The notes beneath the pieces were generated by a model, which did no database searches, had not been told where the DNA came from, and was given only the letters and a program-made list of their open reading frames with translations. This document shows, in pieces, positions 1-8,660 of a stretch of 64,000 bases of DNA (position 1 is its first letter; every line of letters begins with the position of its first letter). The stretch spans positions 573,001-637,000 of the forward strand of contig NZ_CP091716.1 in NCBI RefSeq assembly GCF_022009635.1, in the 5' to 3' direction. This DNA comes from Variovorax paradoxus (GTDB lineage Bacteria; Pseudomonadota; Gammaproteobacteria; Burkholderiales; Burkholderiaceae_C). Position numbers and translations under genes: made by a program.

Positions 1-914
1 CCGTATTGAATGGCGTTGAGCATCGAACGCACTTTGTCCGAACTGCCTCCGGCAGCTAAGGCTGCTGGCGTTTGGCCATCGAGCCATTCGTGCGGCTTGT
101 CCAGCCAGGCTTGGGCCTCTACGCCGAACACCTGAGCAGCGAGATCCAGCAAGTCTCGTGGAGTACCTCTCAACCCAGTCTCATCAAGCGGCCACGCCAG
201 GTGCGAACCCATGTCGACTCCGAAGGCGCGGAATGGTCCTGCGGCGGTCTGCATCCCCTCGGCGAGATAGTCGATGTTCTGATGGTGGTGACCATGGACC
301 ACCAGTTGGACGCCAAGTGTCTCGGCGAGTTCATCGATCGCCTTGCAGCCGTGTGGATGGGCCGACGGCGCCTCGTGCGTCACCAGGATGTCGGCGGGCG
401 CGCTCCGTCGCAGTTGCTGGAAGTCGTCAGGGAAGATCGTGGAACGATGCCGGCGGGCAATGCCGTCTCGCCAACGCTCTTCGCGGCGCATGGACCGACG
501 CAACGCGTCGGCCGAGACGCATGCCGCTTCGTTGATCGGGCGCCGCGGATCCCAGATCTTGCCGCGGAAGATGCCTCCCAGACCTGCGACTCTGTACCCG
601 GCGATCTCGACGATGCGCCCGTGCAGGTTGCGGTCGGCGAGCTTCGATCCCCACAGGTTGTCGTAGTCGGCATCGGAGTCCGTGTCATGGTTCCCGTGGA
701 TGAGCCAGACCTCGGCGAGGTCCAGGATCGGGCCCAGCTCGATGTGTAGAGGCTGGCGCGCCTGGATGTCCCCCAGCAGCACGATCGCCTCGGGCCGAAG
801 ACGATCGACCGTGGCGATCACGGGCTCGAAGTCGCCATGAGGGTCGCCGACGAACAGGAGCTTGGGGTTGGTGCCTGGTGGTGTGAGAGAGGAAAACTGC
901 TTTGGGCTGATCAT
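1..914 (-). CDS. Metallophosphatase with C-terminal MbcA/ParS/Xre (DUF2384) domain, 3' end cut by window
   Basis: Reads from ATG at 914 leftwards off the window with no stop: 304 codons plus two bases. AGGAG lies six bases before the start. The calcineurin-like metallophosphatase ligand motifs are all present: GDPHGD (about residues 23-28), LLGDI (46-50), HGNHD (73-77), VTHEAPS (178-184) and VHGHHH (206-211), which would bind two metals for phosphoester hydrolysis. The last 50 residues match the DUF2384 toxin-binding domain of RES-Xre and MbcA-type antitoxins: a conserved WLDKPHEWLDGQTP block followed by MLNAIQYG at the window edge. No N-terminal Xre helix-turn-helix is seen; the phosphatase takes its place. 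In known systems the toxin gene follows the DUF2384 gene, so a RES-type toxin may lie just left of base 1. The function as an antitoxin is inference. Confidence 0.8.
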   Translation of the reverse strand, partial: MISPKQFSSLTPPGTNPKLLFVGDPHGDFEPVIATVDRLRPEAIVLLGDIQARQPLHIELGPILDLAEVWLIHGNHDTDSDADYDNLWGSKLADRNLHGRIVEIAGYRVAGLGGIFRGKIWDPRRPINEAACVSADALRRSMRREERWRDGIARRHRSTIFPDDFQQLRRSAPADILVTHEAPSAHPHGCKAIDELAETLGVQLVVHGHHHQNIDYLAEGMQTAAGPFRAFGVDMGSHLAWPLDETGLRGTPRDLLDLAAQVFGVEAQAWLDKPHEWLDGQTPAALAAGGSSDKVRSMLNAIQY

Positions 915-967
915 TCTGGGCTCCTGGATGGAGCCGAATTTGTCAGCTCCTGGACTGGGGAACGAGG

Positions 968-1123
968 ATGAGGCGAAGCGATATCGCCGCTGCTATCCGG
1001 TTCGAGGTTCGGGTCGAGGTCCGCGAACATATGGCCACGCGCACAGCGGCGCCCGCGTCGGATGCGACGCGTTGGGTGGTGGCGGCTGAGAAGTTCAACA
1101 TGGCGTTTGGAGGTAAGTCTTGA
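968..1123 (+). CDS. Possible small protein, 51 residues
   Basis: ATG at 968 opens 51 codons ending in TGA, with GGGGAA seven bases upstream. The product is rich in Ala, Arg and Val and resembles no family I know. It lies between the divergent metallophosphatase and the ATPase operon. It could equally be the remnant of a longer gene or chance in GC-rich DNA. Confidence 0.22.
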   Translation: MRRSDIAAAIRFEVRVEVREHMATRTAAPASDATRWVVAAEKFNMAFGGKS

Positions 1124-1453
1124 GGGAGCGTTTTCGTCGGGCTCATCTTAGCGGTGGCTACTACATCGGGCAAACATCCTGCGGATCAGCACCATTGCCG
1201 TGGCGAATCTGTACGGCACGCATGGCCAAGCACAGACGCAAGCGAGTTCGCATCCATCAACTACGGGCATGCTACACAAAGTGCTGACACGCATCCATCG
1301 GGCAGTCATTGCAGGGTCAAACCCCTGGACCGGTCTTGTTGCGATTGGATACTATTGAGGAATTGCCTCTCGGCTCGGTGACGCCCTTCGAGAACTGTCC
1401 ATGCCCCGTTCGCTTCTGCCTTGCACTCGCTCCACGGCCACTGAAAGCCATAA
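1124..1453. other. Intergenic leader of the first ATPase module
   Basis: 330 bases with no convincing gene. It must carry the promoter of the 1454-5108 operon, but I cannot point to clear -35 and -10 boxes. Short open frames here have no family resemblance. Confidence 0.4.
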
Positions 1454-3451
1454 ATGACCTCTTCGGACTCGATGCGCTTTACCTTTCCCCGGATTTCTCG
1501 CGTCCAACTTCACGCGTTTTCGCTCTATAGCCTCGAACCCAATGCGGCGCTGCAGATCAAGCCCGGTGTGACCTGCATGGCAGGGGCAAATGGCATCGGG
1601 AAATCGACCTTTCTCTCTACGATCAACTACGCACTCACCGGGGTGGTCCCGCATCCCAAACGACATTTTCTGTCGGCAATGGCTTATCAGAAGGAGGCTG
1701 CCGACTTCACCAAGGATTTCTTCGACGGACGTATCATCGAATCGGATCGCGATTCGGCCGCGGTTTCAGTCGAGTTCTCCATCGCCGACAAAGATTACGT
1801 GATCAAACGGGGTCTGTTCGAGGCCTCGGCGCTGCAGAAGTGCCACATCTCTCACCAGGGCAAAGTACTCTTCGACTCCGAGATGCACGAGGCCGCTCAC
1901 GCGGATGCGCACTATCGTGAGGCGATGTGCCGCGACATCGGACTCAGTTCGTTCGAACAGTTCGTGATGGTGCAGCATTTTCTGCTGACCTTCGACGAAA
2001 GCCGCCACCTCGTCTTCTGGGACAAAGAAGTTTCCGCGGCATTGCTCTATTTGTGCTTCGGCGGCGATCCGAAGGAAGCCGCGATGGCGGACACGTTGAA
2101 CCGGGAGATGGAAAAGGCTGGCTCCCGCGGGCGCAATTTTCAGTATCAAGCTAACAACCTAGCCAAGCGTATCGAGATCCTCGAGCAGTCGTTGGCCCCC
2201 CAGGGCGGCACCGAGCCCGAAGTGGAGCGCGCCCGCGCGCACTACGAGGCGCTGCATGATGCAGCCAAAGAAGCGCTGGTGAACTCGGAAGAGGTCGATG
2301 CACGTCTGAGCGACGCGGAACTCAAGGTCATGCAGGCGAGCGCCTCTGTTGCCGGCCTCAGGGCAGCCTATGGCGAGATTTTCGAGCGGTTCGTGAACGG
2401 CACCGCAAACGCAAGGCAACATCCCCTTGTCCAGCTCGCGCTTGCAGACTGCAAATGCCCCGTCTGCAGTGCTTCCGACTCTCAGGTAGCCCCCCGCATT
2501 GAAGCGAAGCTTCTGAGCGAGCACTGCCCGCTGTGTGATGCGGCCCTGACCCGCACAAGCGGCGTCGACGCCGGCGTCCAAGCGGAGCTTGAGGACGTCG
2601 ACAAAAAGCTGGCCGTCGGTCGTCGCCAGCTCGAGGAAGCTGTCGCAATCCTTGATCGCCATAAAAGGGCCGCGACTGCGGCCAAGCAAAAAGTCGCATC
2701 GACGTACGAGAGCATCGCGACTTTTGAGGAGCTCAATCGCCAGGCGATTGACGGCTTCAAGGTACTCGCGGCCACGCAGGACGGCGCTGTAGCCGAGAAC
2801 CTCAAGGCCATCCAGGCAGCGAGGCGTGACCAGTTGGCCGAGCGCGATCATGAGTACCTGCAGCGCGACAAGTATCGCGACGAGCTTCGTGGGCTTCAAC
2901 GCGAACTTGCCAAGCGCTACTCCTTTGTGGAGCAAGAATTCGTGCCTCGCTTCAAGCAGCTTGCCGAGACGTTTCTGGGCATCGACCTGAATATTTCCCT
3001 CGTCATCGGACAGGCCACGGGCCTGCATCTAGAGCTGGAGATGCGCGGGAATTCTCGTCGCCAGCAGCACCAGCTTTCGGAGAGTCAGCGCTTTTTTGTG
3101 GACATTGCGTTGCGCATGGCGTTGGCTCAGCACATATCAGCGCCTAGCGGCGAGGCTACGCTCTTCGTCGATACACCGGAAGGGTCGCTGGATATCGCGT
3201 ATGAAGATCGGGCCGGAAAGATGTTCGCGGACTTCGTTCGAAGCGGCCACGATCTGATCATGACGGCAAATATCAACAGCTCCAAGCTGCTGCGCACACT
3301 GGCCTCAACCTGTCATGCCGAGCGGATGGAAATTGTGCAGATGACTGGCTGGACCGAATTGTCCGATGTTCAGGAAAACGCGAGCGGATTGTTTCGCGAA
3401 GCCTATGCCGACATTCAGTCCGCGCTCAACTCCACGACCGCCGCCTCATGA
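1454..3451 (+). CDS. Rad50/SMC-like ABC ATPase, module 1 of an ABC-three-component-like system
   Basis: 665 residues. Walker A GANGIGKST sits at residues 44-52, a long coiled-coil-like middle follows, then a signature LSESQ (541-545) and Walker B LFVDTPEGSLD (570-580). In the middle of the coiled region are two Cys pairs, CPVC (335-338) and CPLC (358-361), able to form one four-cysteine zinc site, like a variant Rad50 zinc hook. The residue after the Walker B Asp is Thr rather than the usual Glu; a Glu comes two positions later. The gene overlaps the next by ATGA. It is clearly a paralogue of the ATPase at 11013-13043. Rad50-like ATPases followed by a small middle protein and a nuclease match the ABC-3C conflict systems; a role as DNA sensor or loader is inference. 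The start at 1454 has only a weak GAAAG upstream; Met at 1472 is an alternative. Confidence 0.85.
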   Translation: MTSSDSMRFTFPRISRVQLHAFSLYSLEPNAALQIKPGVTCMAGANGIGKSTFLSTINYALTGVVPHPKRHFLSAMAYQKEAADFTKDFFDGRIIESDRDSAAVSVEFSIADKDYVIKRGLFEASALQKCHISHQGKVLFDSEMHEAAHADAHYREAMCRDIGLSSFEQFVMVQHFLLTFDESRHLVFWDKEVSAALLYLCFGGDPKEAAMADTLNREMEKAGSRGRNFQYQANNLAKRIEILEQSLAPQGGTEPEVERARAHYEALHDAAKEALVNSEEVDARLSDAELKVMQASASVAGLRAAYGEIFERFVNGTANARQHPLVQLALADCKCPVCSASDSQVAPRIEAKLLSEHCPLCDAALTRTSGVDAGVQAELEDVDKKLAVGRRQLEEAVAILDRHKRAATAAKQKVASTYESIATFEELNRQAIDGFKVLAATQDGAVAENLKAIQAARRDQLAERDHEYLQRDKYRDELRGLQRELAKRYSFVEQEFVPRFKQLAETFLGIDLNISLVIGQATGLHLELEMRGNSRRQQHQLSESQRFFVDIALRMALAQHISAPSGEATLFVDTPEGSLDIAYEDRAGKMFADFVRSGHDLIMTANINSSKLLRTLASTCHAERMEIVQMTGWTELSDVQENASGLFREAYADIQSALNSTTAAS

Positions 3452-4065
3452 GCAATCCAGAATCGTTTTTCGACTGCCTGCACACGATCGCCAAGCTGCA
3501 GCGATCGCTGCAGGGTCTGAGTCAGTTAGATATCCAGCGCATCGGCTATTTGTCCTGCATCCTCGCGCTATATGACAAGAAGCCAGTCGCCGACTGGGGA
3601 TATCAGTTCGCCAACACTGACTTGGGGAAACCCTTCAGCTACGAACTGAGCAATGCGATGAAGACCTTGCATGCGAGTGGGCGGCTGCTCGAAGAAGACG
3701 GCCGCTTCCAACTCAGTGACGACGGACAAGCCATGCTTCGCGCGCTGGACAACCTTGAGGCATCCCGCGCAAGAAAGCGCTATCTGGATGCGGCATGCTT
3801 CAGCATGCTGGCAGTGCCGCGCTCGACCCTCTCGCAAGGCCTCGACCGCGAACCCACAGTCGCCTCCAGCCAACTGAGAAGCAACGGAGCGATGCTGCTC
3901 GATGGCCCAGCGATCACGCTTCTTTACGACCAGCTCGCGGGCTTAGCCACTATCGCTGGGCCTGAATCGACTGATCTGGTCAGCCCGTCGGTGCTTTGGC
4001 TAAGCTATTCGGCCGACGCCGCGGTATCGCATGCTGTTTCCAACCAAGAGGGAATGCACGCATGA
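3448..4065 (+). CDS. Small middle-component protein of ABC-three-component-like module 1
   Basis: 205 residues, translationally coupled to the ATPase (ATGA overlap) and to the nuclease behind it. There is no catalytic motif. The first 100 residues read as a winged-helix fold: helices, then a turn and wing around GRLLEEDGRFQLSDDG (about residues 78-93). The protein at 10367-11029 occupies the same operon position, has a similar helix-plus-wing stretch and is otherwise very different. In ABC-3C systems the middle component links the ATPase to the effector. Which interaction this one makes cannot be read from sequence. Confidence 0.6.
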   Translation: MSNPESFFDCLHTIAKLQRSLQGLSQLDIQRIGYLSCILALYDKKPVADWGYQFANTDLGKPFSYELSNAMKTLHASGRLLEEDGRFQLSDDGQAMLRALDNLEASRARKRYLDAACFSMLAVPRSTLSQGLDREPTVASSQLRSNGAMLLDGPAITLLYDQLAGLATIAGPESTDLVSPSVLWLSYSADAAVSHAVSNQEGMHA

Positions 4066-5108
4066 TGTACGACATCGAGAGAATGCGCCGGTTGCAGGCT
4101 GGCAGCTATGTCTCGGGAGTCACTCGAGCTTACGGCGAGCGAGGGGTAAAGGCTCTTAACGAGATGATCGACCTGGTTGTCCGTGTGTACAGACGCCTCG
4201 ACCCCGGCTCGCGCTCCCAACCACTGGCATTCTTCTGCTGCATGGAGCCGGCAGGCACGACCTTGCCGGCCCCGAAACACAAGATCCTGGATCCGGATCT
4301 GCTTGACTATGAATTGGATGGTTCGAGCCTAGCGCACGTAGTGGGCACACAGACGCTTCACGTGTGCGACCTCGGCAACCTCGATCTTCTTGAACTGTCG
4401 AGAACTGGCATCGTCTATCACTATGACCGGGGCCTTGAACGCATACTTGTCAAAGGTGAAAAATTCCAACTGCACAATCCACTCAGCGGCTCGCCCAGCG
4501 TCTTTTGCAGGCCAACGTTCACCTCATTGATGCATGCTCTCAATAGATACCGTGCAACTTCTGCGTTGAACTCTTCATGTCGCATCTTGAAAGCAGTTTG
4601 GGTCAACGAGAAGGAACGTTGGTACTTCCGATCCAAGCCAGAGGCCACTATGCGCTCGTCTCTCACGCAGTACCTTGAAAACGTGCTTCAGGATGCCGAA
4701 GTACGCGCGGAACAAAACGTGGACGAATCGCATCCAGTGGACATCAAGATTTCGTGGATGTCCTCGGGCCTTCGAGCCATCATCGAGATCAAGTGGCTTG
4801 GCGATTCGGTTGACGACGCTGGCAAACCCACGACGACTTACCGGGATGCGCGCGCGAACGACGGCGCGGACCAGTTGGCCAAGTATCTCGACTCCTCCCG
4901 CCAGTTTGGCTCAAGTGTGCTTACGCGCGGCTATCTGGTGGTGTATGACGCGCGGCGGCGCGGCCTGTCGCCGGCGATGACGAGCCTCACTCATGCCGAG
5001 GGGCATCATTACCGCGATCTGGAGATCGAGTACGAGCCCGACTTCAGCGTTCAGCGCACCGATTTTGAGGCGCCGGTTAGATTCTTCATGAACCCCATCT
5101 GTTCCTAG
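4062..5108 (+). CDS. Predicted PD-(D/E)XK nuclease effector of module 1
   Basis: 348 residues from ATG at 4062, which overlaps the stop of the preceding gene and has AGAGGG nine bases upstream; an in-frame extension to 3996 has no such site. The first 190 residues resemble nothing I know. The C-terminal part carries the restriction-endonuclease-fold pattern: an acidic helix (QYLENVLQDAE, 203-213), Asp227 in VDIKI, then IIEIKWL with Glu242-x-Lys244, and GADQLAKYL with Gln271 on the next helix. This predicts a metal-dependent DNA nuclease. It is third in an operon with a Rad50-like ATPase, as expected for an effector. The unrelated protein at 9274-10377 has the same position and a similar C-terminal core. 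Confidence 0.68.
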   Translation: MMYDIERMRRLQAGSYVSGVTRAYGERGVKALNEMIDLVVRVYRRLDPGSRSQPLAFFCCMEPAGTTLPAPKHKILDPDLLDYELDGSSLAHVVGTQTLHVCDLGNLDLLELSRTGIVYHYDRGLERILVKGEKFQLHNPLSGSPSVFCRPTFTSLMHALNRYRATSALNSSCRILKAVWVNEKERWYFRSKPEATMRSSLTQYLENVLQDAEVRAEQNVDESHPVDIKISWMSSGLRAIIEIKWLGDSVDDAGKPTTTYRDARANDGADQLAKYLDSSRQFGSSVLTRGYLVVYDARRRGLSPAMTSLTHAEGHHYRDLEIEYEPDFSVQRTDFEAPVRFFMNPICS

Positions 5109-5153
5109 CTTCCGCCGAACGTCGAGGCGTCCAGAAAAAATGAGGAGGCGTGC

Positions 5154-6431
5154 ATGGGGCGCGTGAGGACTGAGGGCCCGTTAAATTCAGCAATGGAGCA
5201 ACTGCTTGACCTGCTGCAGGCGCGAGTCGCGGCGTCGACGCGGAGCACTCGAGAAGGCCAAGTTACTTACATCATCGGGAACAACGGCACTGGAAAAAGC
5301 CGTGTACTGGGAGAGCTGGCAGAGCGCTTGAGCATCATGCGACCGGCGCGAACCGTGGCTTGCATCGCCAGCTCAATTCAAGACCGCTTCAAGTATGGCG
5401 ACAGCGGGCGAGTGCGTTATCTGGGTGCTCGAAACACGACGAACGCTGTCTTCCTCTCGGCCATCGATCGCCAGCTTAGTCGGTTGATCCTGCGGGCGAT
5501 GGTGATAGATCGCGAACTCTTCGGCGCTTTGTGTAAGACGGTGACCATGGATTTGGCTTTCAGGCTCGGGAAAGACGTCGAGATTCAAGTGAAGAAAAAC
5601 CTCGAAGTACAACCCGAACGCGGCAAGGGAAGAAGGAAGGCCAACACTTTCAGGGCACTTGGCGCCGCGAGACCTATGGCGGTTCTTCGTCGCATCGCCG
5701 AAGGACCAGGTCGATTTGAACGCTTAACCGAGGTTCAAATTCGCTTACTTCTTCAGTATCTTGAACTGGGTATCGACATCGAGCTGGATGTTGTGCTTAA
5801 AGATGGGACGTCGCTGAACTTCGGGCAGCTCAGTACGGGTGAGCAAAACAGAATGCTGGTGCTTGCGAAAATGCTCAGCGTGATGGAGCAAGGCGCAGTC
5901 TTTCTGATCGATGAGCCTGAGGTGAGTCTGCATCTGCACTGGCAGATGAGGTTCCACGAGACGATGATGGAACTCTTATCGAGGCTGACGCGATTTCATG
6001 TCGTGGTCGCCACGCACGCACCGGTCGTCATCAGCGAGGCGGCAAAGTATGACCCCCTCAGCCAGAGAAACCTCGTCGCCATCTTGCGCCACGACGTCGA
6101 AGAGGGCGAGCGACCTGGTGACGTGGCCCCAGGCACCGGCGAGGTGACCCTGGAGACTCACAGCTTTGCTGAGGTCGCAAGCCACGATCAATTGGTGCTG
6201 AGGTATTTTCAGTCATCCCCGTACCATGCTCGAGAGATCAGCGTGGAGATTGCGGACACCGTTTTGCGCGTCGCGGAAGGCGTCAAAGAATCGCCCGAGG
6301 CAGTGGCCCTTCTTAAGCGGCTAAAAGCGACAGAAGGGCTTTCCGAAGAGACTCAGGGGCAGATCGACGAAGCCATTTCCCTCGTTCGTCGTGATTGGGT
6401 ACGTTCCATTAAGGGGAGCGAACCCGAATGA
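5154..6431 (+). CDS. Septu-like PtuA ATPase
   Basis: 425 residues, start at 5154 with GAGGAG six bases upstream. It is an ABC/OLD-type AAA ATPase: Walker A GNNGTGKS (42-49), signature LSTGEQNR (226-233), Walker B FLIDEPEVSLH (250-260) and a switch His in VVATHAPV (about 284-291). Unlike the Rad50-like ATPases in the island it has the standard Asp-Glu Walker B and no long coiled coil. It overlaps the following HNH nuclease gene by ATGA. An ATPase followed by a small HNH protein is the layout of the Septu anti-phage system (PtuA-PtuB). It begins only 45 bases after the module 1 nuclease, so it may share that transcript. Other ATPase-HNH defence pairs, such as those found with some retrons, remain possible. 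Confidence 0.75.
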   Translation: MGRVRTEGPLNSAMEQLLDLLQARVAASTRSTREGQVTYIIGNNGTGKSRVLGELAERLSIMRPARTVACIASSIQDRFKYGDSGRVRYLGARNTTNAVFLSAIDRQLSRLILRAMVIDRELFGALCKTVTMDLAFRLGKDVEIQVKKNLEVQPERGKGRRKANTFRALGAARPMAVLRRIAEGPGRFERLTEVQIRLLLQYLELGIDIELDVVLKDGTSLNFGQLSTGEQNRMLVLAKMLSVMEQGAVFLIDEPEVSLHLHWQMRFHETMMELLSRLTRFHVVVATHAPVVISEAAKYDPLSQRNLVAILRHDVEEGERPGDVAPGTGEVTLETHSFAEVASHDQLVLRYFQSSPYHAREISVEIADTVLRVAEGVKESPEAVALLKRLKATEGLSEETQGQIDEAISLVRRDWVRSIKGSEPE

Positions 6432-7156
6432 ACTCGCTCTGTACCGACGAACAGAAGAAGCACCTTCTCAAGCTGACGACGCTGGTCCGCGACGGAAAGC
6501 TCAGCGGGCCGGAGGCATGGTCCGCATTCTCGGCACCAGCAAAAAAGAAAAAGTTCAAGGGCGAACGGGCGAGAACGAAGAGTTTCGTCTTCGCCGAGCC
6601 GGAGGTGCAGACCTATAAGGACCTTCGGCGGGTGGTCCAAAGCAAGCTCTTCGAGAGATGTGGCGGCAGTTGCTCGTACTGCCGGCGTTCCGTCGGACAC
6701 TACGGATGGGCGTGGCATATTGAGCATGTCCTGCCCAAATCGAGGTACCCTGCTAAGGCGTTTTTGCTCTCCAATCTCACCGTGGGCTGTGTCCACTGCA
6801 ACATGTGGAAGGGCACCAGTGTCGACAGGCAGCTTAAGACGCAGAAACTTCCGATCATCAATCCGGTCGAGTTGGGTTTCCAATACTCCAAGCACCTGAA
6901 CTTCGTGCAGATCGGCACCGAATCGTTGAGCTTTGCGAAGTATTTTCCTCATTCGAAGGAGGGTCACACGACGTACGAATTGCTGTCATTCAAGGAGCTC
7001 GAGCGAGCACATGCGATTAACGGGCTTGATGGCTCTGCTGCTGCACTGCATGAGCGAATCACGCGCGGGATGCAAATTGGGTTGGCCGCTGCAGAGGGAC
7101 TGCAGTTCGCGGCGCTTCTCCAACAGCTGAAGGCGTCGATCTACAACTTGCCTTGA
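6428..7156 (+). CDS. Septu-like PtuB HNH nuclease
   Basis: 242 residues. The HNH core runs from about residue 76 to 130: Cys78, Cys82 and Cys85, HIEH (97-100), Asn116 and the CVHCN block (121-125), so both zinc-binding and catalytic residues look complete. The first 60 residues are charged and lysine-rich. Start and stop overlap with the upstream ATPase (ATGA) imply coupled translation and a complex of the two proteins. In Septu the HNH partner does the cutting once the ATPase senses infection; that role here is by analogy. The gene faces the methyltransferase at 7295-8638. Confidence 0.75.
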   Translation: MNSLCTDEQKKHLLKLTTLVRDGKLSGPEAWSAFSAPAKKKKFKGERARTKSFVFAEPEVQTYKDLRRVVQSKLFERCGGSCSYCRRSVGHYGWAWHIEHVLPKSRYPAKAFLLSNLTVGCVHCNMWKGTSVDRQLKTQKLPIINPVELGFQYSKHLNFVQIGTESLSFAKYFPHSKEGHTTYELLSFKELERAHAINGLDGSAAALHERITRGMQIGLAAAEGLQFAALLQQLKASIYNLP

Positions 7157-7266
7157 CTAGCCATGTCAGCGATCTTCGAGTGAGTTCAACCGAACGGCAG
7201 TTCCGAATGATCGAGGATGCCGGTGTCTGCTTCGGGGGGCATTTGGGTCACTTCCAGCGTGGTTCC

Positions 7267-7283
7267 CGAGACCGGTGGTCTCG
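7267..7283. terminator. Small hairpin between convergent genes
   Basis: A 7-bp perfect inverted repeat (CGAGACC / GGTCTCG) with a 3-base loop lies between the HNH gene stop and the methyltransferase stop. There is no T-run on either side, so it is at best a weak or factor-assisted terminator. Confidence 0.25.
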
Positions 7284-7294
7284 CGAAGCTGCGG

Positions 7295-8638
7295 TCAAAG
7301 ACCGAGCTCAACGATGCATTCGCGCAAATGGTGGCTGCCACCCTGCTGGGCGCTTGCCCGCATCTTGCGGACTTCGTAGACCTCGGCACGCTTGAATCCC
7401 AGTTTCTTGGCGAGTTCGCTGAGAATCTGCGGAACATCGATCAGGACGCCGGCGTAGCGTGAATCACCCACCACCATCATCACTTTGCCGCGCGGCGTGA
7501 CTAGCCGTGCGCACTGAACCATAACCTGCTCGAGATCTCGAAAGTAGCCTTCGACCATCCTAGGAATGCGATGGTCCCAAAGCGAAGATTTCGCAGCCTC
7601 CAGAGCCACAGAAGCCTTTGCAAGCGTCGGACTTGCGCCAGTGGGCTTCCCGAATTCGCGATCGATCTGCACATGCGAGCGCAGCGTCGCGTTGCGCAGG
7701 TCCGCGTTGTGGATACGGGTGGTCAGGTAGCCAAGCGTCCAGAGCTCCACATTGTAAATATCCGTGTAGTCGAACGAGTTCGGATACGGCGGAGAAAAAA
7801 CGATCAAGTCCGCCGGCTGCTGCACCTGGGCGAGCATGCTCCGCGAATCACCTTGCAGGAGTGTGGTGCGCGGCTGCGGGCGCTCTTCAAACCTCTGCAC
7901 GTCTTCGAAGGCCAGATCGAAGCAGCGGGTGAAGGCGGCGTCGAGCTGCGCTGGCGTGCTCTGGTTATCCAGCCACGACTTACGGTAGCGCCGGCCTTTG
8001 CCATTCACATACACGTTGGAGCACTCGATCAGCACCGACCCCAACACTACTCGGAAGAACTGCTGCAACGGCAACTCCTCGATCATCGAGATGCAGCTCA
8101 AATATTGCGAAATGCGCTCTGCCATCGCATGAGAAAAGATCCATCGATCCTTCGTGAAGTCTTCAATGAAGGTTGGGGGCAAATGGCCCAGCAAGCTCAG
8201 GTCCGCAGGCACGGCTTCGAGGCGCTGTGCGAACAGCACCGCTTCTTGCATGAGTTGCTCGGCGGCCAGCGCCGCGAGCTTGGACGCGATCACATCCGCG
8301 AGAAAGGGGTTGATCTCGATCGTGGTGACGTCGATGTCTAGGAGTTGGCATGTGATCGCGGTAGTGCCAGACCCTCCGAACGGGTCGATCACGTGTTTCG
8401 GCTTGAAACCCAGTGTGTGGATCGCGCTGGAGACGAACTCCGGGGAGAAGGCCTCCTTGAAGTGAAACCAGCGTTGAAACGCCGTGGACTGCGCCGCTTG
8501 ATTCGTCGTCACCAAGGACTCGCCAGGCAATGCAGTGTCGCTCGGCTGCCAAGCCTTGGGCTTAACGCCGGCGAAGTCAGGCGCCACCGCAAAGTGCTGA
8601 TGGAGCGTGGCGAGATAACGGTCAGGTGGATTGCGCAT
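7295..8638 (-). CDS. SPPY-type DNA methyltransferase 1
   Basis: 447 residues. The AdoMet-binding motif I is DPFGGSGTT (85-93), followed by TTIEINPF as the acidic motif II region, and the catalytic motif IV is SPPYPNSFDYTDIYN (282-296). SPPY is typical of amino-methyltransferases acting on cytosine N4, though adenine N6 cannot be excluded. Motif I precedes motif IV. GDSRYAGVLID near the C terminus is a further shared block with the second methyltransferase (13399-14733), so they are paralogues. It is transcribed divergently from a small XRE regulator over a 27-bp palindrome. No restriction enzyme of a classical type lies beside it; the nearby nucleases belong to ATPase modules. The inferred role is marking self DNA. 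Confidence 0.85.
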   Translation of the reverse strand: MRNPPDRYLATLHQHFAVAPDFAGVKPKAWQPSDTALPGESLVTTNQAAQSTAFQRWFHFKEAFSPEFVSSAIHTLGFKPKHVIDPFGGSGTTAITCQLLDIDVTTIEINPFLADVIASKLAALAAEQLMQEAVLFAQRLEAVPADLSLLGHLPPTFIEDFTKDRWIFSHAMAERISQYLSCISMIEELPLQQFFRVVLGSVLIECSNVYVNGKGRRYRKSWLDNQSTPAQLDAAFTRCFDLAFEDVQRFEERPQPRTTLLQGDSRSMLAQVQQPADLIVFSPPYPNSFDYTDIYNVELWTLGYLTTRIHNADLRNATLRSHVQIDREFGKPTGASPTLAKASVALEAAKSSLWDHRIPRMVEGYFRDLEQVMVQCARLVTPRGKVMMVVGDSRYAGVLIDVPQILSELAKKLGFKRAEVYEVRKMRASAQQGGSHHLRECIVELGL

Positions 8639-8660
8639 GGCGGGTGAAGTATCTTAGATG

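Noticed and set aside
72..749. 225-codon plus-strand frame at the left end
   Set aside because: It is the antisense shadow of the metallophosphatase, whose motifs and ribosome site are on the minus strand.
1454..5108. Wadjet (JetABCD) or SbcCD assignment for module 1
   Set aside because: No MukF/MukE-like kleisin genes, no TOPRIM JetD and no SbcD-type phosphatase in the operon; the metallophosphatase at the left is on the opposite strand and carries DUF2384.
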